From Chitinophagaceae bacterium PMP191F (GTDB lineage: Bacteria > Bacteroidota > Bacteroidia > Chitinophagales > Chitinophagaceae), in contig LGYU01000005.1 in NCBI GenBank assembly GCA_001302245.1, forward strand, positions 124,001 through 188,000: DNA of 64,000 nt, in the 5' to 3' direction. Of the stretch, positions 17,117-25,641 are shown piece by piece. A program made the translations under genes and the position numbers. A model generated the notes under the pieces. The model had not been told where the DNA came from. It ran no database searches and was given only the letters and a program-made list of their open reading frames with translations. Within the stretch, counting starts at the first letter, position 1. Every line of letters begins with the position of its first letter.

Positions 17117-20100
17117 TTAAAAACCAAGATTAACACCGAATGCAAACGTTCTTGTTGAAGGGTAAGAATTCAGATCGAGCCCCTGGTTCAGATTTGATTT
17201 ATCCCCTGCAGCAGCCTGTACCTCTGGCGTAAAGCCGGTGTATGGAGTAATTGTAAACAGGTTCTGTGCTGTTACATATACCCTGAGCCTGGTAATTTTA
17301 CCTCCACCAAAGGATTTTGGTAAAGTATATCCGATGGACAGATTATTTAACCGCAGAAAATCTCCGCTTTCAAGGAAGTAGGTTGAAGCTGGTAAAGCCT
17401 GTAATGTGGCGCGCGGAACACCTTTATTAGGATTGTTGGGTGTCCAGCGATTTATTGCCGTATAAGCTTCGATATTATCTGTGGTCTGATTGGTTCCTCT
17501 TGCAGCTTTTTTGCCATTGTATATTTTGCTGCCTGCGGTTCCATACATGGTAAAACCCATATCAAAGTTTTTGTAGGTAACATCACCACTGAAGCCATAA
17601 GTAACTTTTGGCTGGTAAGAACCAACAAAAACCCTGTCATTATCATCAATTTTACCATCCGGCGTATTGTCTCTGTAGATCAGATCTCCGGGTTTTGCAT
17701 CAGGTTGTGCAGATGCTTTGATCTGATCTTCAGTCTGAAAAATACCAATAGCCTGTCTTAAATAATAACTACCGATGGGATGACCATTGTCAGTTCTGGT
17801 AATAGGATAGTTTCCTATGTTATCACCGATCAGGGGTTGTCCACCGTTCAGTTTTTCGATGTTGTTTTTATTGTGCGCAATATTTCCACTAATAGAGTAG
17901 GTCCAGTCTTTTCCTACTTTATCACTCCAGGTAAGTGATAACTCAACCCCTTTATTTGAAATGGTCGTTGCATTGGTAAGGTATTGGTTGTCAGGATCAC
18001 CTAAAAAGCCCGGGACTCTTATATAGATCAGCGCATTATTTGTCTTCTTATAGTAGAAGTCAATTGTACCGGACAGTCTGTTATTCAGTGTGCTGAAGTC
18101 CAGGCCGATGTCTGATTCGTCTGTAATTTCCCATTTAATATTAGGATCAGTAAAATCATCAAAAGCAATACCCTGTGATACAGTTCCATTGAAATAGTAT
18201 GGAATATTCTGTTTGGCAATGGAATAATACAGAGAAGATGCAATATTATCATTACCTACACGGCCATAGCTACCTCTTAATTTCAAAATATTAAACACCT
18301 GCTGGTTGCTCATAAATGCTTCATTCGAGATATTCCAACCCACACCTATTGACGGGAAGTATCCCCAGCGATTGTTGGACCCGAATTTGGACGTTCCATC
18401 CGCCCTGAAAGAAGCAGTTAATAAATAACGGTTATCAAATCCATAGTTCAAACGAGCCAGGTAAGAATTACGGGTGTATTTATCACCTGTATTAACAATG
18501 GTCTGTGTACCGTTGGTACCTGAATTCAGATACCATTGATCTCTGTTTGTTGGAACATCCCTTGCCGTACCTACCGCACTGTTGAATTTGTATTGCTCAG
18601 AAGTAATACCACCCAAAACAGTGAAGTTGTGTTTGCCAAAGGTTTTTGTATAGGTAGCTGTATTATCCCATATCCAGCGGCTTGCATCATTTTTAGTAAG
18701 CGTCAATACACTGTTGGGTTGTGACTGGTTACCACCAGCTACCAGGAAGGTAGTGGTATCTGTAAGATATTTATAGGCATAACCTGTTCCTTTCAGATAG
18801 TCCAGGTCAATTCCCATTGATGATCTTAAAGTAAGTCCATCGATAGGTTTATATTCCAATGCAAAATTGCCTTGTATCCTGTTATCCAGTGCATTGTTAT
18901 AGCTCTTATCAATGCTCAATAACGGATTGGCTACGTTACCTGCCAAAGAGGTATTACCATACTGGTTACCCACTTTAGATGGTACATAAGGAGCAGCTCT
19001 GTATGCATTGCTGAACGCGTCAAAATTAGCACCTACAGCATCGCCTCTTGTGTAAGAGATCAATGATGTAAATTTTAATTTACGGCTTAGCGTATATTCA
19101 TTGTTCGATCTGAGGGTAAACCTGTTGTACTTATTACCTTTCTGAATACCTTCTTCAGATAAATAACCGGCACTCAGAAAATAAGTGATCTTTTCACTAC
19201 CGCCGGCTAAAGACAGGTTATGATTCTGATAAAGTGCTCTGCGTAAAATAGCATCGTACCAGTCTGTATTATATCCTTTCAGATTAGAAGCAGGAATCAG
19301 TACAGTACCACTTCCATAATACAGATTTGCTTCATTAAGATATCCGGCATACTGATTTTCGCCAGCCATATCTACAAGCTTAGTAGCTTCTTTTACACCA
19401 ACACTACCATCATAGCTAAATACATTTTTACCTACGCGGCCTTTTTTGGTTGTGATGATCAATACACCGTTAGCAGCGCGCATACCGTAGATGGCTGTAG
19501 CAGAAGCGTCTTTCAGCACGTCCATGCTTACGATATCAGCATTGTTGATATTCCTGATATCATCTGTAAGTACACCATCCACCACATACAGCGGATTTGC
19601 ACCACCCAGTGTAGAACCGGTACCTCTCAATCTTACAGTAGGCAGCACATTAGGCTCACCGGAACTGATCACCTGCACACCAGCCACTTTACCCTGGATA
19701 GCCTGTGTAGGAGTTTGTACGGGTACTTTGGCAATATCAGAACCTTTTACAGTTGTTATAGATCCGGTAAGGTCCTTTCTGCGTTGTGTACCATAACCTA
19801 CCACCACCACCTGCTCCAGTGATGATTCTGCAGCTGCCAGTGTTACATTAATAGTGGTACGGCCGCTTACAGATACTTCCTGTGTTTGAAAACCTACTGA
19901 AGAAATTATCAGCACAGCGCTATCAGGAACTGTAATGGCAAAATTACCCTGTGCATCAGTAGCAACGCCCAATGTAGTTCCTTTCACATTTACTGAGGCG
20001 CCGGCAATAGGTTCACCAGTGGCAGATGTTACCTTACCGGTGATACGAATATCTTCCAGCACCTTATCATCGGTTTTCAATACTATCAGGTTGTTCGACA

Positions 20101-20431
20101 TTACCTGATAAGAAAGACCGGTATTGGCCAATATACGGCTCAGGATTTCTGTAACCGGGGCATCAGCCATGTTCAGTGTAATACGGGGAGATTCCGCAAC
20201 CAGGTTTTCTTTGTACAAAAAATGGAAATCACTTTTCTTCTCAATGGCAGCCAGCGCCTTCTTCAATTGCAGCGACTGGAAGTTTACACTAATCCTGGAC
20301 TGTGAAAATACTCCGGCAGAAACATGGAGACAACCCAGTAAAATAATTGAAAACGTAAGTTTCATAACCCGGGTTAACTGTTGTAAAAGAGGGGAATTGC
20401 CGGAATCCGGCAGGTTTCCGTTTTTTTTCAT
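17117..20431 (-). CDS. SusC/RagA TonB-linked outer-membrane transporter with STN signalling domain
   Basis: 1104 residues. After the signal segment comes an STN domain (about 50-105, VNFQSLQLKKALAAIEKKS). A carboxypeptidase-like regulatory domain follows (about 130-205, ITGKVTSATGEPIAGASV). The plug has the SusC box VVVGYGTQRRKDLTGSI and the YVVDGVLTDDI and IYGMRAANGVLIITTKKG motifs. The beta-barrel runs to the C-terminal aromatic residue (LGF). It imports oligosaccharides across the outer membrane using TonB energy. The STN domain means it also signals to the FecR/ECF pair encoded just upstream. It is complete and intact. Confidence 0.96.
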   Translation of the reverse strand: MKKNGNLPDSGNSPLLQQLTRVMKLTFSIILLGCLHVSAGVFSQSRISVNFQSLQLKKALAAIEKKSDFHFLYKENLVAESPRITLNMADAPVTEILSRILANTGLSYQVMSNNLIVLKTDDKVLEDIRITGKVTSATGEPIAGASVNVKGTTLGVATDAQGNFAITVPDSAVLIISSVGFQTQEVSVSGRTTINVTLAAAESSLEQVVVVGYGTQRRKDLTGSITTVKGSDIAKVPVQTPTQAIQGKVAGVQVISSGEPNVLPTVRLRGTGSTLGGANPLYVVDGVLTDDIRNINNADIVSMDVLKDASATAIYGMRAANGVLIITTKKGRVGKNVFSYDGSVGVKEATKLVDMAGENQYAGYLNEANLYYGSGTVLIPASNLKGYNTDWYDAILRRALYQNHNLSLAGGSEKITYFLSAGYLSEEGIQKGNKYNRFTLRSNNEYTLSRKLKFTSLISYTRGDAVGANFDAFSNAYRAAPYVPSKVGNQYGNTSLAGNVANPLLSIDKSYNNALDNRIQGNFALEYKPIDGLTLRSSMGIDLDYLKGTGYAYKYLTDTTTFLVAGGNQSQPNSVLTLTKNDASRWIWDNTATYTKTFGKHNFTVLGGITSEQYKFNSAVGTARDVPTNRDQWYLNSGTNGTQTIVNTGDKYTRNSYLARLNYGFDNRYLLTASFRADGTSKFGSNNRWGYFPSIGVGWNISNEAFMSNQQVFNILKLRGSYGRVGNDNIASSLYYSIAKQNIPYYFNGTVSQGIAFDDFTDPNIKWEITDESDIGLDFSTLNNRLSGTIDFYYKKTNNALIYIRVPGFLGDPDNQYLTNATTISNKGVELSLTWSDKVGKDWTYSISGNIAHNKNNIEKLNGGQPLIGDNIGNYPITRTDNGHPIGSYYLRQAIGIFQTEDQIKASAQPDAKPGDLIYRDNTPDGKIDDNDRVFVGSYQPKVTYGFSGDVTYKNFDMGFTMYGTAGSKIYNGKKAARGTNQTTDNIEAYTAINRWTPNNPNKGVPRATLQALPASTYFLESGDFLRLNNLSIGYTLPKSFGGGKITRLRVYVTAQNLFTITPYTGFTPEVQAAAGDKSNLNQGLDLNSYPSTRTFAFGVNLGF

Positions 20432-20466
20432 ACTTTGTCAGTTGGAACGTTAAATAATGGGGGATT

Positions 20467-20488
20467 CTCCTGTTACATAGAACAGGAG
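20467..20488 (-). promoter_or_regulatory. inverted repeat in the susC leader region
   Basis: The arms CTCCTGTT (20467-20474) and AACAGGAG (20481-20488) with a 6-nt loop lie about 40 nt before the susC start. A second imperfect hairpin sits at about 20518-20541. Both are between the anti-sigma gene and susC, so they could be leader structures or operator sites controlling susC. The role is not known. Confidence 0.35.
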
Positions 20489-20622
20489 TTATTGATTTCA
20501 GCCTGTATTTAACTCGGCGGGGAATGTTGCAGCATTTCCCGCTTTGTATTTACGGCCTTCATCTATGTACTGTTGGCAAATGGCATATGGCAAGTGATTT
20601 TTTAGATGAGGGGATTGCTCTG

Positions 20623-21762
20623 TTATTTGGTTATTACTATATGTTTTCCGTTTATGGTATAATGAAAATTTTTATTATCTGAAATATGCAACGCTTCCAG
20701 CGCCACAGCCAGCGGTTCAGATTCAAAAACGCCTGAGAACCGCAGTTTCTCTACATTTTTATCTTTGAATTCAATACTCACTCCATACCACCGCTCCATT
20801 TTCCTGGCCACTGCATCAAAAGACTCATCGTTAAATAATAATTTATTATATACCCATGCGGTTTCCACTACAGTACTGTCCTTCTTTTCATAAGTAAGAT
20901 GGCTGATGGACACCATTGGTGACGCAGCCTGTTCCACAGTATGCTTTTTCGGCGCAAACACTGTATCATCTGCTACTACCAGTTTTTCGTTGGGTTTTAA
21001 TATGATCTTCTCGTTGGGTCTGCTATGTATGGCTACTTCTACCCGGCCGTGAATAAGGCTGGTTTCAGATCGTTGTTCATCAGGATAGGAACGCACGTTG
21101 AATGCGGTACCCAGTACCCTGATGTCCATGTCGCGCGTATGAATGGTGAAGGGCTGTTCCGGGTTCCGTACCACATCAAAATAAGCCTCGCCGGTTAATT
21201 GCGCATCGCGTGCGCCCTGACCAAAGTCCTTATTATATAATAGTCTGCTGCCGGCGTTTAACCACACTTTCGAGCCATCGGGCAACACCACTTTGGTTCT
21301 TGAACCAATATGGGTAATTACTTCATTATGGGTAGCATCTGCCACAGCATTTGCTATATAAGGATGTTGTAAAACAGATAGCTTGTTTTCTCCGGCTTTA
21401 TTATAAAAAATTATGCCTGCGGATAATGCAATGCCAGTTACAGTACAGGCTGCCACTATCCATCGGCGTAAAGATCTTTTACGTGGCGCAATGGCGGCAT
21501 CTTCTTCACCCCCCGCCACCCTTTGCTCCTCCTGCCGCCAGTCTGTCCCCGCACCCTTCATACGCTCTATATGCCTGTAAAAAACGTCTTCAGCATCTGC
21601 CGGTAAACGTGCAGACAATTGCCATATATCCGTAATATGTTGTAACGGATAATGCAGATCGGGGTCCAACCTCAGCAGTTGTTCCAGCTCCAGTAATTCT
21701 TCAGGCGTACTTTCATTAGCCAGTTTTTTGCTGGCAAGTAGCCAAATCCTTTCTCTGCTCAT
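20623..21762 (-). CDS. FecR-type anti-sigma factor
   Basis: 379 residues. The N-terminal cytoplasmic anti-sigma region (about 1-95) is followed by one membrane helix (about 102-122). The periplasmic FecR domain (about 140-255) contains GSRTKVVLPDGSKVWLNAGS, LTGEAYFDV and VLGTAFNVRSYPDE. A DUF4974-like C-terminus (about 305-378) ends with FHYTINGKHIVI. It holds the ECF sigma factor inactive until the STN domain of the liganded SusC transporter signals through it. It lies between the sigma gene (79 bp) and susC (191 bp), the standard order of such loci. Confidence 0.94.
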   Translation of the reverse strand: MSRERIWLLASKKLANESTPEELLELEQLLRLDPDLHYPLQHITDIWQLSARLPADAEDVFYRHIERMKGAGTDWRQEEQRVAGGEEDAAIAPRKRSLRRWIVAACTVTGIALSAGIIFYNKAGENKLSVLQHPYIANAVADATHNEVITHIGSRTKVVLPDGSKVWLNAGSRLLYNKDFGQGARDAQLTGEAYFDVVRNPEQPFTIHTRDMDIRVLGTAFNVRSYPDEQRSETSLIHGRVEVAIHSRPNEKIILKPNEKLVVADDTVFAPKKHTVEQAASPMVSISHLTYEKKDSTVVETAWVYNKLLFNDESFDAVARKMERWYGVSIEFKDKNVEKLRFSGVFESEPLAVALEALHISDNKNFHYTINGKHIVITK

Positions 21763-21841
21763 GGCACTTTGTGCAAATTATATCCATAAGGACACATATT
21801 TGGTGCAGATACCCCCAGGCAGGAATAAAAAAAATTTAAAA

Positions 21842-22414
21842 TTATTTAACCGTAGGCAAGGTAGTACGGATATCAAACTGAACTGCATGTGCAATTTTGC
21901 GCAGGGCAGTAGTCATTTGATTTTCCACAGTCTTTACAGAAAGGTTCAATAGTTCTGCTACTTCACGGTATTTCAGACCATCTTCCTTTACCAGTTTGAA
22001 AATAAGCTGGCAACGGGGCGGCAATTGCTGAATGGCTTCCTGTACATGGCGGATCATTTCAGCAGTTACCATCATTTGTTCAGGATCAAAATACACGCTC
22101 TGGAACTGAACACGGTACTGTTCCAATTGTAGTAACGGCCTTTTTTGTTTACGCAGGTAATTCAGCGCTACATTTTTAGTGCTGACAAAAAGATAAAGTT
22201 TCAGGTTCTGGATACGTATCAGGCCGGCACGTTTGTTCCATAATTTAATGAACACATCCGAAACGGCTTCTTCAGCCTGAGGGCCTGATTTAAGATAAGA
22301 AAGTGCAAACTGATATAAAGATGAATAGAAATGCTGATACAATAACTTGTACGCCTGCTGGTCACTGTGCAGTGCAATACGGGATTGAATATTATTGAGA
22401 TCAGTTATCTGCAT
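21842..22414 (-). CDS. ECF RNA polymerase sigma factor (Bacteroidota SusC-associated type)
   Basis: 190 residues. Sigma region 2 (about 20-90) holds YQHFYSSLYQFALSYL and AEEAVSDVFIKLWNKR. Region 4 (about 125-180) is a helix-turn-helix with QLPPRCQLIFKLVKEDGLKY and LNLSVKTVENQM. It should direct RNA polymerase to the promoter of the downstream polysaccharide-utilisation operon when released by the FecR protein. As the first minus-strand gene of the cluster it marks the upstream limit of the locus. The likely target promoter upstream of susC has no consensus I can name. Confidence 0.94.
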   Translation of the reverse strand: MQITDLNNIQSRIALHSDQQAYKLLYQHFYSSLYQFALSYLKSGPQAEEAVSDVFIKLWNKRAGLIRIQNLKLYLFVSTKNVALNYLRKQKRPLLQLEQYRVQFQSVYFDPEQMMVTAEMIRHVQEAIQQLPPRCQLIFKLVKEDGLKYREVAELLNLSVKTVENQMTTALRKIAHAVQFDIRTTLPTVK

Positions 22415-22542
22415 CGTCTTAGCAATCGTAGGTGCAAGCTACAAATAAAGATAATATATAAGTCCCTTGTTGAGTATAAGACACCAAATCTATTATTTAA
22501 GATGCTTACGAAATTAATTTCTATACACAACATGATTTTATT

Positions 22543-22550
22543 TACCTTTG
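22543..22550 (+). promoter_or_regulatory. -7 element (TAnnTTTG) upstream of a possible small RNA and tRNA
   Basis: TACCTTTG matches the Bacteroidota -7 consensus exactly and is on the plus strand in a stretch without protein genes. No convincing -33 element is seen. It would start transcripts near 22556. Confidence 0.4.
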
Positions 22551-22555
22551 CTGCC

Positions 22556-22739
22556 GCTTAGGAAATAGTCCTTATTTTGCGGACAGAAACGGTTATTCAT
22601 CACCCAGAGTGTATTGATAACCTGCAAAGAGGTTAAAAAGTTCTTTTTTTTCGTGAATTTGTCAATTTTTACCGCAACCGGATGTTGAACCGGTTACTTA
22701 AATACTGATCATAACCAGTAGGTCGCTACTGTTTTTTTT
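22556..22739 (+). ncRNA. candidate small RNA between sigma gene and tRNA
   Basis: A -7 element just upstream and an intrinsic terminator at 22716-22739 (6-bp stem, T8 run) bracket about 184 nt with no open reading frame of note. Within it, hairpins can be drawn at about 22551-22586, 22591-22622 (GGTTAT/ATAACC) and 22674-22695 (AACCGG/CCGGTT). It does not show the closed 5'-3' helix of 6S RNA, or SRP RNA or tmRNA hallmarks. The alternative is that it is simply the leader of the downstream tRNA. It is a prediction from promoter and terminator only. Confidence 0.35.
22716..22739 (+). terminator. intrinsic terminator before the tRNA
   Basis: CAGTAG (22716-22721) pairs with CTACTG (22726-22731) around a GTCG loop, followed by eight T residues. 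It lies 31 nt upstream of the tRNA and on its strand, so it would end a separate short transcript. Confidence 0.55.
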
Positions 22740-22770
22740 ATAGGCATTTAACCTCTGGTAACGGAGGTGC

Positions 22771-22847
22771 GGACCCTTAGCTCAGACGGTTAGAGCATCT
22801 GACTCATAATCAGAGGGTCGCTGGTTCGATCCCAGCAGGGTCCACCA
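22771..22847 (+). tRNA. tRNA with CAU anticodon, probably tRNA-Ile2 (lysidine type)
   Basis: A full cloverleaf: acceptor arms 22771-22777 and 22837-22843, discriminator A, and an encoded CCA end at 22845-22847. The anticodon loop is CTCATAA, so the anticodon is CAU. The body (CTTAGCTCAG, GGTTAGAGCA, CTCATAATC, GGTCGCTGGTTC) resembles bacterial minor tRNA-Ile whose CAU is modified to lysidine-AU. An elongator tRNA-Met cannot be excluded from the sequence. It does not have initiator-type features such as a mismatched first pair. Confidence 0.88.
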
Positions 22848-22850
22848 AGA

Positions 22851-22884
22851 GGCTGTCTCAAAATACCGGGACAGCCTTTTTTAT
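22851..22884 (+). terminator. terminator after the CAU tRNA
   Basis: The arms GGCTGTC (22851-22857) and GACAGCC (22870-22876) are followed by T6, starting 3 nt after the tRNA CCA end. Confidence 0.8.
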
Positions 22885-22964
22885 TAAAAGCAGGTGGTTG
22901 TACCAGATATTATATATTGCGTTGTAACTGATTAACCTTAACCTTTCATTAACCCCCTGTAAAA

Positions 22965-22972
22965 TACATTTG
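22965..22972 (+). promoter_or_regulatory. -7 element of the outer-membrane protein gene
   Basis: TACATTTG fits TAnnTTTG and ends 20 nt before the ATG at 22993, giving a predicted short leader of about 15 nt. Confidence 0.45.
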
Positions 22973-22992
22973 ACAATCATTATCTCAACAAT

Positions 22993-23736
22993 ATGAAAAA
23001 ATTGTTTCTGCTAAGTCTGGTTGTATGCAGTGTTTCATCACTGATTGCCCAGGACTCAACTGCTCTCGGGAAAAAAAAGAAAAAAGACTGGAGTAAAGTT
23101 TCTTTATCAAACCGCCCCAACGATCACTTTATGATCCAGATAGGCTATAACGCCTGGGCTTCGAGCGACAATTCCATCAAAACAAAAGGGCTTCCCCGCA
23201 GTTTCAATTTCTACTTCATGCTGGACTTCCCTTTTAAAACCGATCCCCGCTACAGCGTAGGTATTGGTGCTGGTCTGGCTACTGACAATGTATATTTTAA
23301 AGATACTTATATAGATATTGCTGGTCTTTCCAACAATACCCTCAAATTCCAGGATGTTTCCAATGCTGAACACTTCAAAAAGTTCAAGCTGATGACCACT
23401 TACCTGGAGGCTCCTGTGGAATTGCGTTTTTCTTCCAGCCCCGAAACACCCAATAAATCATGGAAATTTGCCCTGGGTGGTAAATTCGGTCTGCTGACCA
23501 GCGCTTCTACCAAAGGCAAAACCCTGTTGAGCAGCAGCGGTTCCACCATTGCTTCTTATACGCAGAAAGAAAAATCAAAGAAATTTTTCAACGGCACACG
23601 CCTGAGTGCAACCGCCCGTATCAGCTACGGCGTATTTGGTATCTATGGTGCTTACCAGCTTACCAGCCTGCTGAAAGACGGTTCTGGACCTACTATCAAC
23701 CCTTTCCAGATCGGTATCAGCATCAGCGGATTGTAA
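22993..23736 (+). CDS. outer-membrane beta-barrel protein, PorT-like
   Basis: 247 residues with a signal peptide (about 1-19, ending SLIAQ). A Lys-rich patch follows, then alternating hydrophobic/aromatic strands such as FMIQIGYNAWA, SVGIGAGLATDNVYF and ARISYGVFGIYGAYQL typical of an eight-stranded barrel. The C-terminus GISISGL ends in a hydrophobic residue as outer-membrane proteins do. It resembles the broad outer-membrane beta-barrel (PorT-like) family of Bacteroidota. No specific function can be given. It is monocistronic, with its own -7 element and terminator. Confidence 0.75.
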   Translation: MKKLFLLSLVVCSVSSLIAQDSTALGKKKKKDWSKVSLSNRPNDHFMIQIGYNAWASSDNSIKTKGLPRSFNFYFMLDFPFKTDPRYSVGIGAGLATDNVYFKDTYIDIAGLSNNTLKFQDVSNAEHFKKFKLMTTYLEAPVELRFSSSPETPNKSWKFALGGKFGLLTSASTKGKTLLSSSGSTIASYTQKEKSKKFFNGTRLSATARISYGVFGIYGAYQLTSLLKDGSGPTINPFQIGISISGL

Positions 23737-23759
23737 TTCAACTTATTCAGCATATAAGC

Positions 23760-23787
23760 AAGGCTACCGGCAACGGTGGCCTTTTTT
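23760..23787 (+). terminator. terminator after the outer-membrane protein gene
   Basis: A 10-bp stem with one G-T pair (23760-23769 with 23774-23783), GCAA loop, then T6 including stem bases. Confidence 0.75.
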
Positions 23788-23876
23788 CTTGGGTTAACAG
23801 GGATGACATCCTTAGAAAGGATATCATTCCTTCCATATTGCCAGCAGAAAAAATACCGCGTTTGCCACACCCTGAT

Positions 23877-23884
23877 TACTTTTG
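23877..23884 (+). promoter_or_regulatory. -7 element upstream of hflX
   Basis: TACTTTTG matches TAnnTTTG and lies 22 nt before the predicted TTG start, implying a very short leader. No clear -33 element is visible at the expected spacing. Confidence 0.45.
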
Positions 23885-23906
23885 CACTACAAAAACTGTT
23901 TGATAC

Positions 23907-25097
23907 TTGATAGAGAAGAAAATTGGTACACGTAAAGAAGAGAGAGCTGTGCTGGTGGGGTTGGTACACAAAACCCAAACGGAAGAACAGGTAAAAGAAT
24001 ACCTGGAAGAACTGGCCTTTTTGGCAGAAACTGCCGGGGCAACCGCGGTAAAACGCTTTATGCAGAAATTGCCGCATCCTGACAGCAAAACTTTTGTAGG
24101 AAAAGGTAAGCTGGAAGAGATCAGGGAATATGTAAGCAGCAAAAATATTGACATTGTTATTTTCGACGATGAACTGAGCGGTTCGCAGATCTCGAATATT
24201 GAAAAGGCCATTGATGCAAAAACCATCGATCGCTCAGACCTTATTCTTGACATTTTTGCCCGCCGCGCCAAAACAGCTCAGGCTAAAACACAGGTAGAGC
24301 TGGCACAATATCAATACATGCTGCCACGTCTGAAAGGGATGTGGAAACACCTGGAACGTTTGGGTGGTGGTATTGGCACCAGAGGTCCGGGTGAAACGGA
24401 AATTGAAACGGACCGTCGTATTGTAAAAGATAAAATCTCTTTATTGCGCCGCCGTCTTTCTGAAATTGACAAACAGGCATTCATCCAGCGGAAAGATCGT
24501 GGTGAATTTATTCGTGTGGCATTGGTAGGGTATACCAACGTAGGCAAATCCACGCTGATGAACTTGCTGAGTAAAAGCGATGTGTTTGCAGAAAACAAAC
24601 TGTTTGCCACCCTGGAAACTACTACGCGTAAACTTGTTTACGAGAACACACCCTTCCTGTTAAGCGATACGGTAGGATTTATCCGCAAACTGCCGCACCA
24701 CCTGGTGGAAAGTTTTAAAAGCACCCTGGATGAAGTGCGCGAAGCTGATATCCTGTTACATGTAGTAGACACTTCTCACCCGCAATATGAAGACCAGATC
24801 GGTGTTGTAAATAAAACACTGCAGGAACTGAATGCTTTTGACAAACCAGTGATCACTATTTTCAATAAAATGGACCTGTACGAAAAAAACACTTTTGATC
24901 CCTGGCTGGAAGAGGAAGTGCGTGCAGAGATATTGAATGAATTAAAAGAACGCTGGGAAAACGAACTACAAGGCAATTGCGTATTCATTTCTGCCGCTGA
25001 AAGAAGAAACATTGATGAATTACGGAAAGTGATCCTTGACAAAGTGCGTGATCTGTACAGGATACGCTATCCATACAAAACTGATTACTTCTATTAA
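23907..25097 (+). CDS. hflX: ribosome-associated GTPase HflX
   Basis: 396 residues. The N-terminal HflX domain (about 1-190) contains RFMQKLPHPDSKTFVGKGKL and the signature GGGIGTRGPGETEIETDRR (about 152-170). The G domain has G1 GYTNVGKST, G3 DTVGFIRKLP and G4 NKMD. HflX splits or rescues stalled ribosomes, particularly under heat stress. The start is a TTG at 23907: an in-frame TGA lies two codons upstream, and the first internal ATG would remove about 50 conserved residues. The Rieske gene follows within about 15 bp and is probably co-transcribed. Confidence 0.96.
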   Translation: MIEKKIGTRKEERAVLVGLVHKTQTEEQVKEYLEELAFLAETAGATAVKRFMQKLPHPDSKTFVGKGKLEEIREYVSSKNIDIVIFDDELSGSQISNIEKAIDAKTIDRSDLILDIFARRAKTAQAKTQVELAQYQYMLPRLKGMWKHLERLGGGIGTRGPGETEIETDRRIVKDKISLLRRRLSEIDKQAFIQRKDRGEFIRVALVGYTNVGKSTLMNLLSKSDVFAENKLFATLETTTRKLVYENTPFLLSDTVGFIRKLPHHLVESFKSTLDEVREADILLHVVDTSHPQYEDQIGVVNKTLQELNAFDKPVITIFNKMDLYEKNTFDPWLEEEVRAEILNELKERWENELQGNCVFISAAERRNIDELRKVILDKVRDLYRIRYPYKTDYFY

Positions 25098-25110
25098 ACC
25101 TTAGTTTCCC

Positions 25111-25467
25111 CTGGCTGATCAGAAAAAATATAACTGGCATCGCGTGGCTTTATCAGCTGGCGAGTTGTTGCTGAATGAAAATAATATTGCTGTTGTAACA
25201 GTAAGCGGCAAAAAGATCTGCCTGGCCCAATACCGGGAGCAATGGTTTGCTTTCGCCTATAAATGTCCGCATGCCAGCGGGCTGATGTCTGATGGTTATG
25301 TAGATGCTGCTGGAAATATTACCTGTCCTTTACACCGCTATAAGTTCAGTTTGCAAAACGGCCGCAATACCAGCGGCGAAGGCTATTATCTCAAAACGTA
25401 CCCCGTTGAAATGCGCGATGAAGGCATTTATGTGGGGCTTGCCGACACCGGTTTTTTCCATTTCTAA
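25111..25467 (+). CDS. Rieske [2Fe-2S] domain protein
   Basis: About 118 residues if started at CTG 25111, 107 if started at GTG 25144. The Rieske ligands are visible as C-P-H-A-S-G and C-P-L-H-R-Y, about 17 residues apart, so the iron-sulfur site is complete. The single-domain size fits a small ferredoxin-type electron carrier such as those paired with oxygenases or nitrite reductases. No oxygenase is nearby; it follows hflX closely. The residues encoded upstream of the GTG (ADQKKYNWHRVA) resemble the usual N-terminus of the family, which is why the earlier start is preferred. No signal peptide. Confidence 0.85.
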   Translation: MADQKKYNWHRVALSAGELLLNENNIAVVTVSGKKICLAQYREQWFAFAYKCPHASGLMSDGYVDAAGNITCPLHRYKFSLQNGRNTSGEGYYLKTYPVEMRDEGIYVGLADTGFFHF

Positions 25468-25641
25468 TCCACATTTATTTACAAAACTTCAAACAGTGTA
25501 TAAGAACCAGCCTATTATACAGGCAAAAAAATTATCTGTATAGCTTAATAAGCTGTTAATAGTAACATGATGTTTTCGTAACACCATTATGGCCCTTCTG
25601 CGTTGATTTTTGTTGTGATTATTACACCTAAATCAACCATT

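Noticed and set aside
22556..22739. 6S RNA
   Set aside because: The size fits, but the 5' and 3' ends do not pair into the long closed helix and no central bubble is seen. Kept only as an unnamed candidate RNA.
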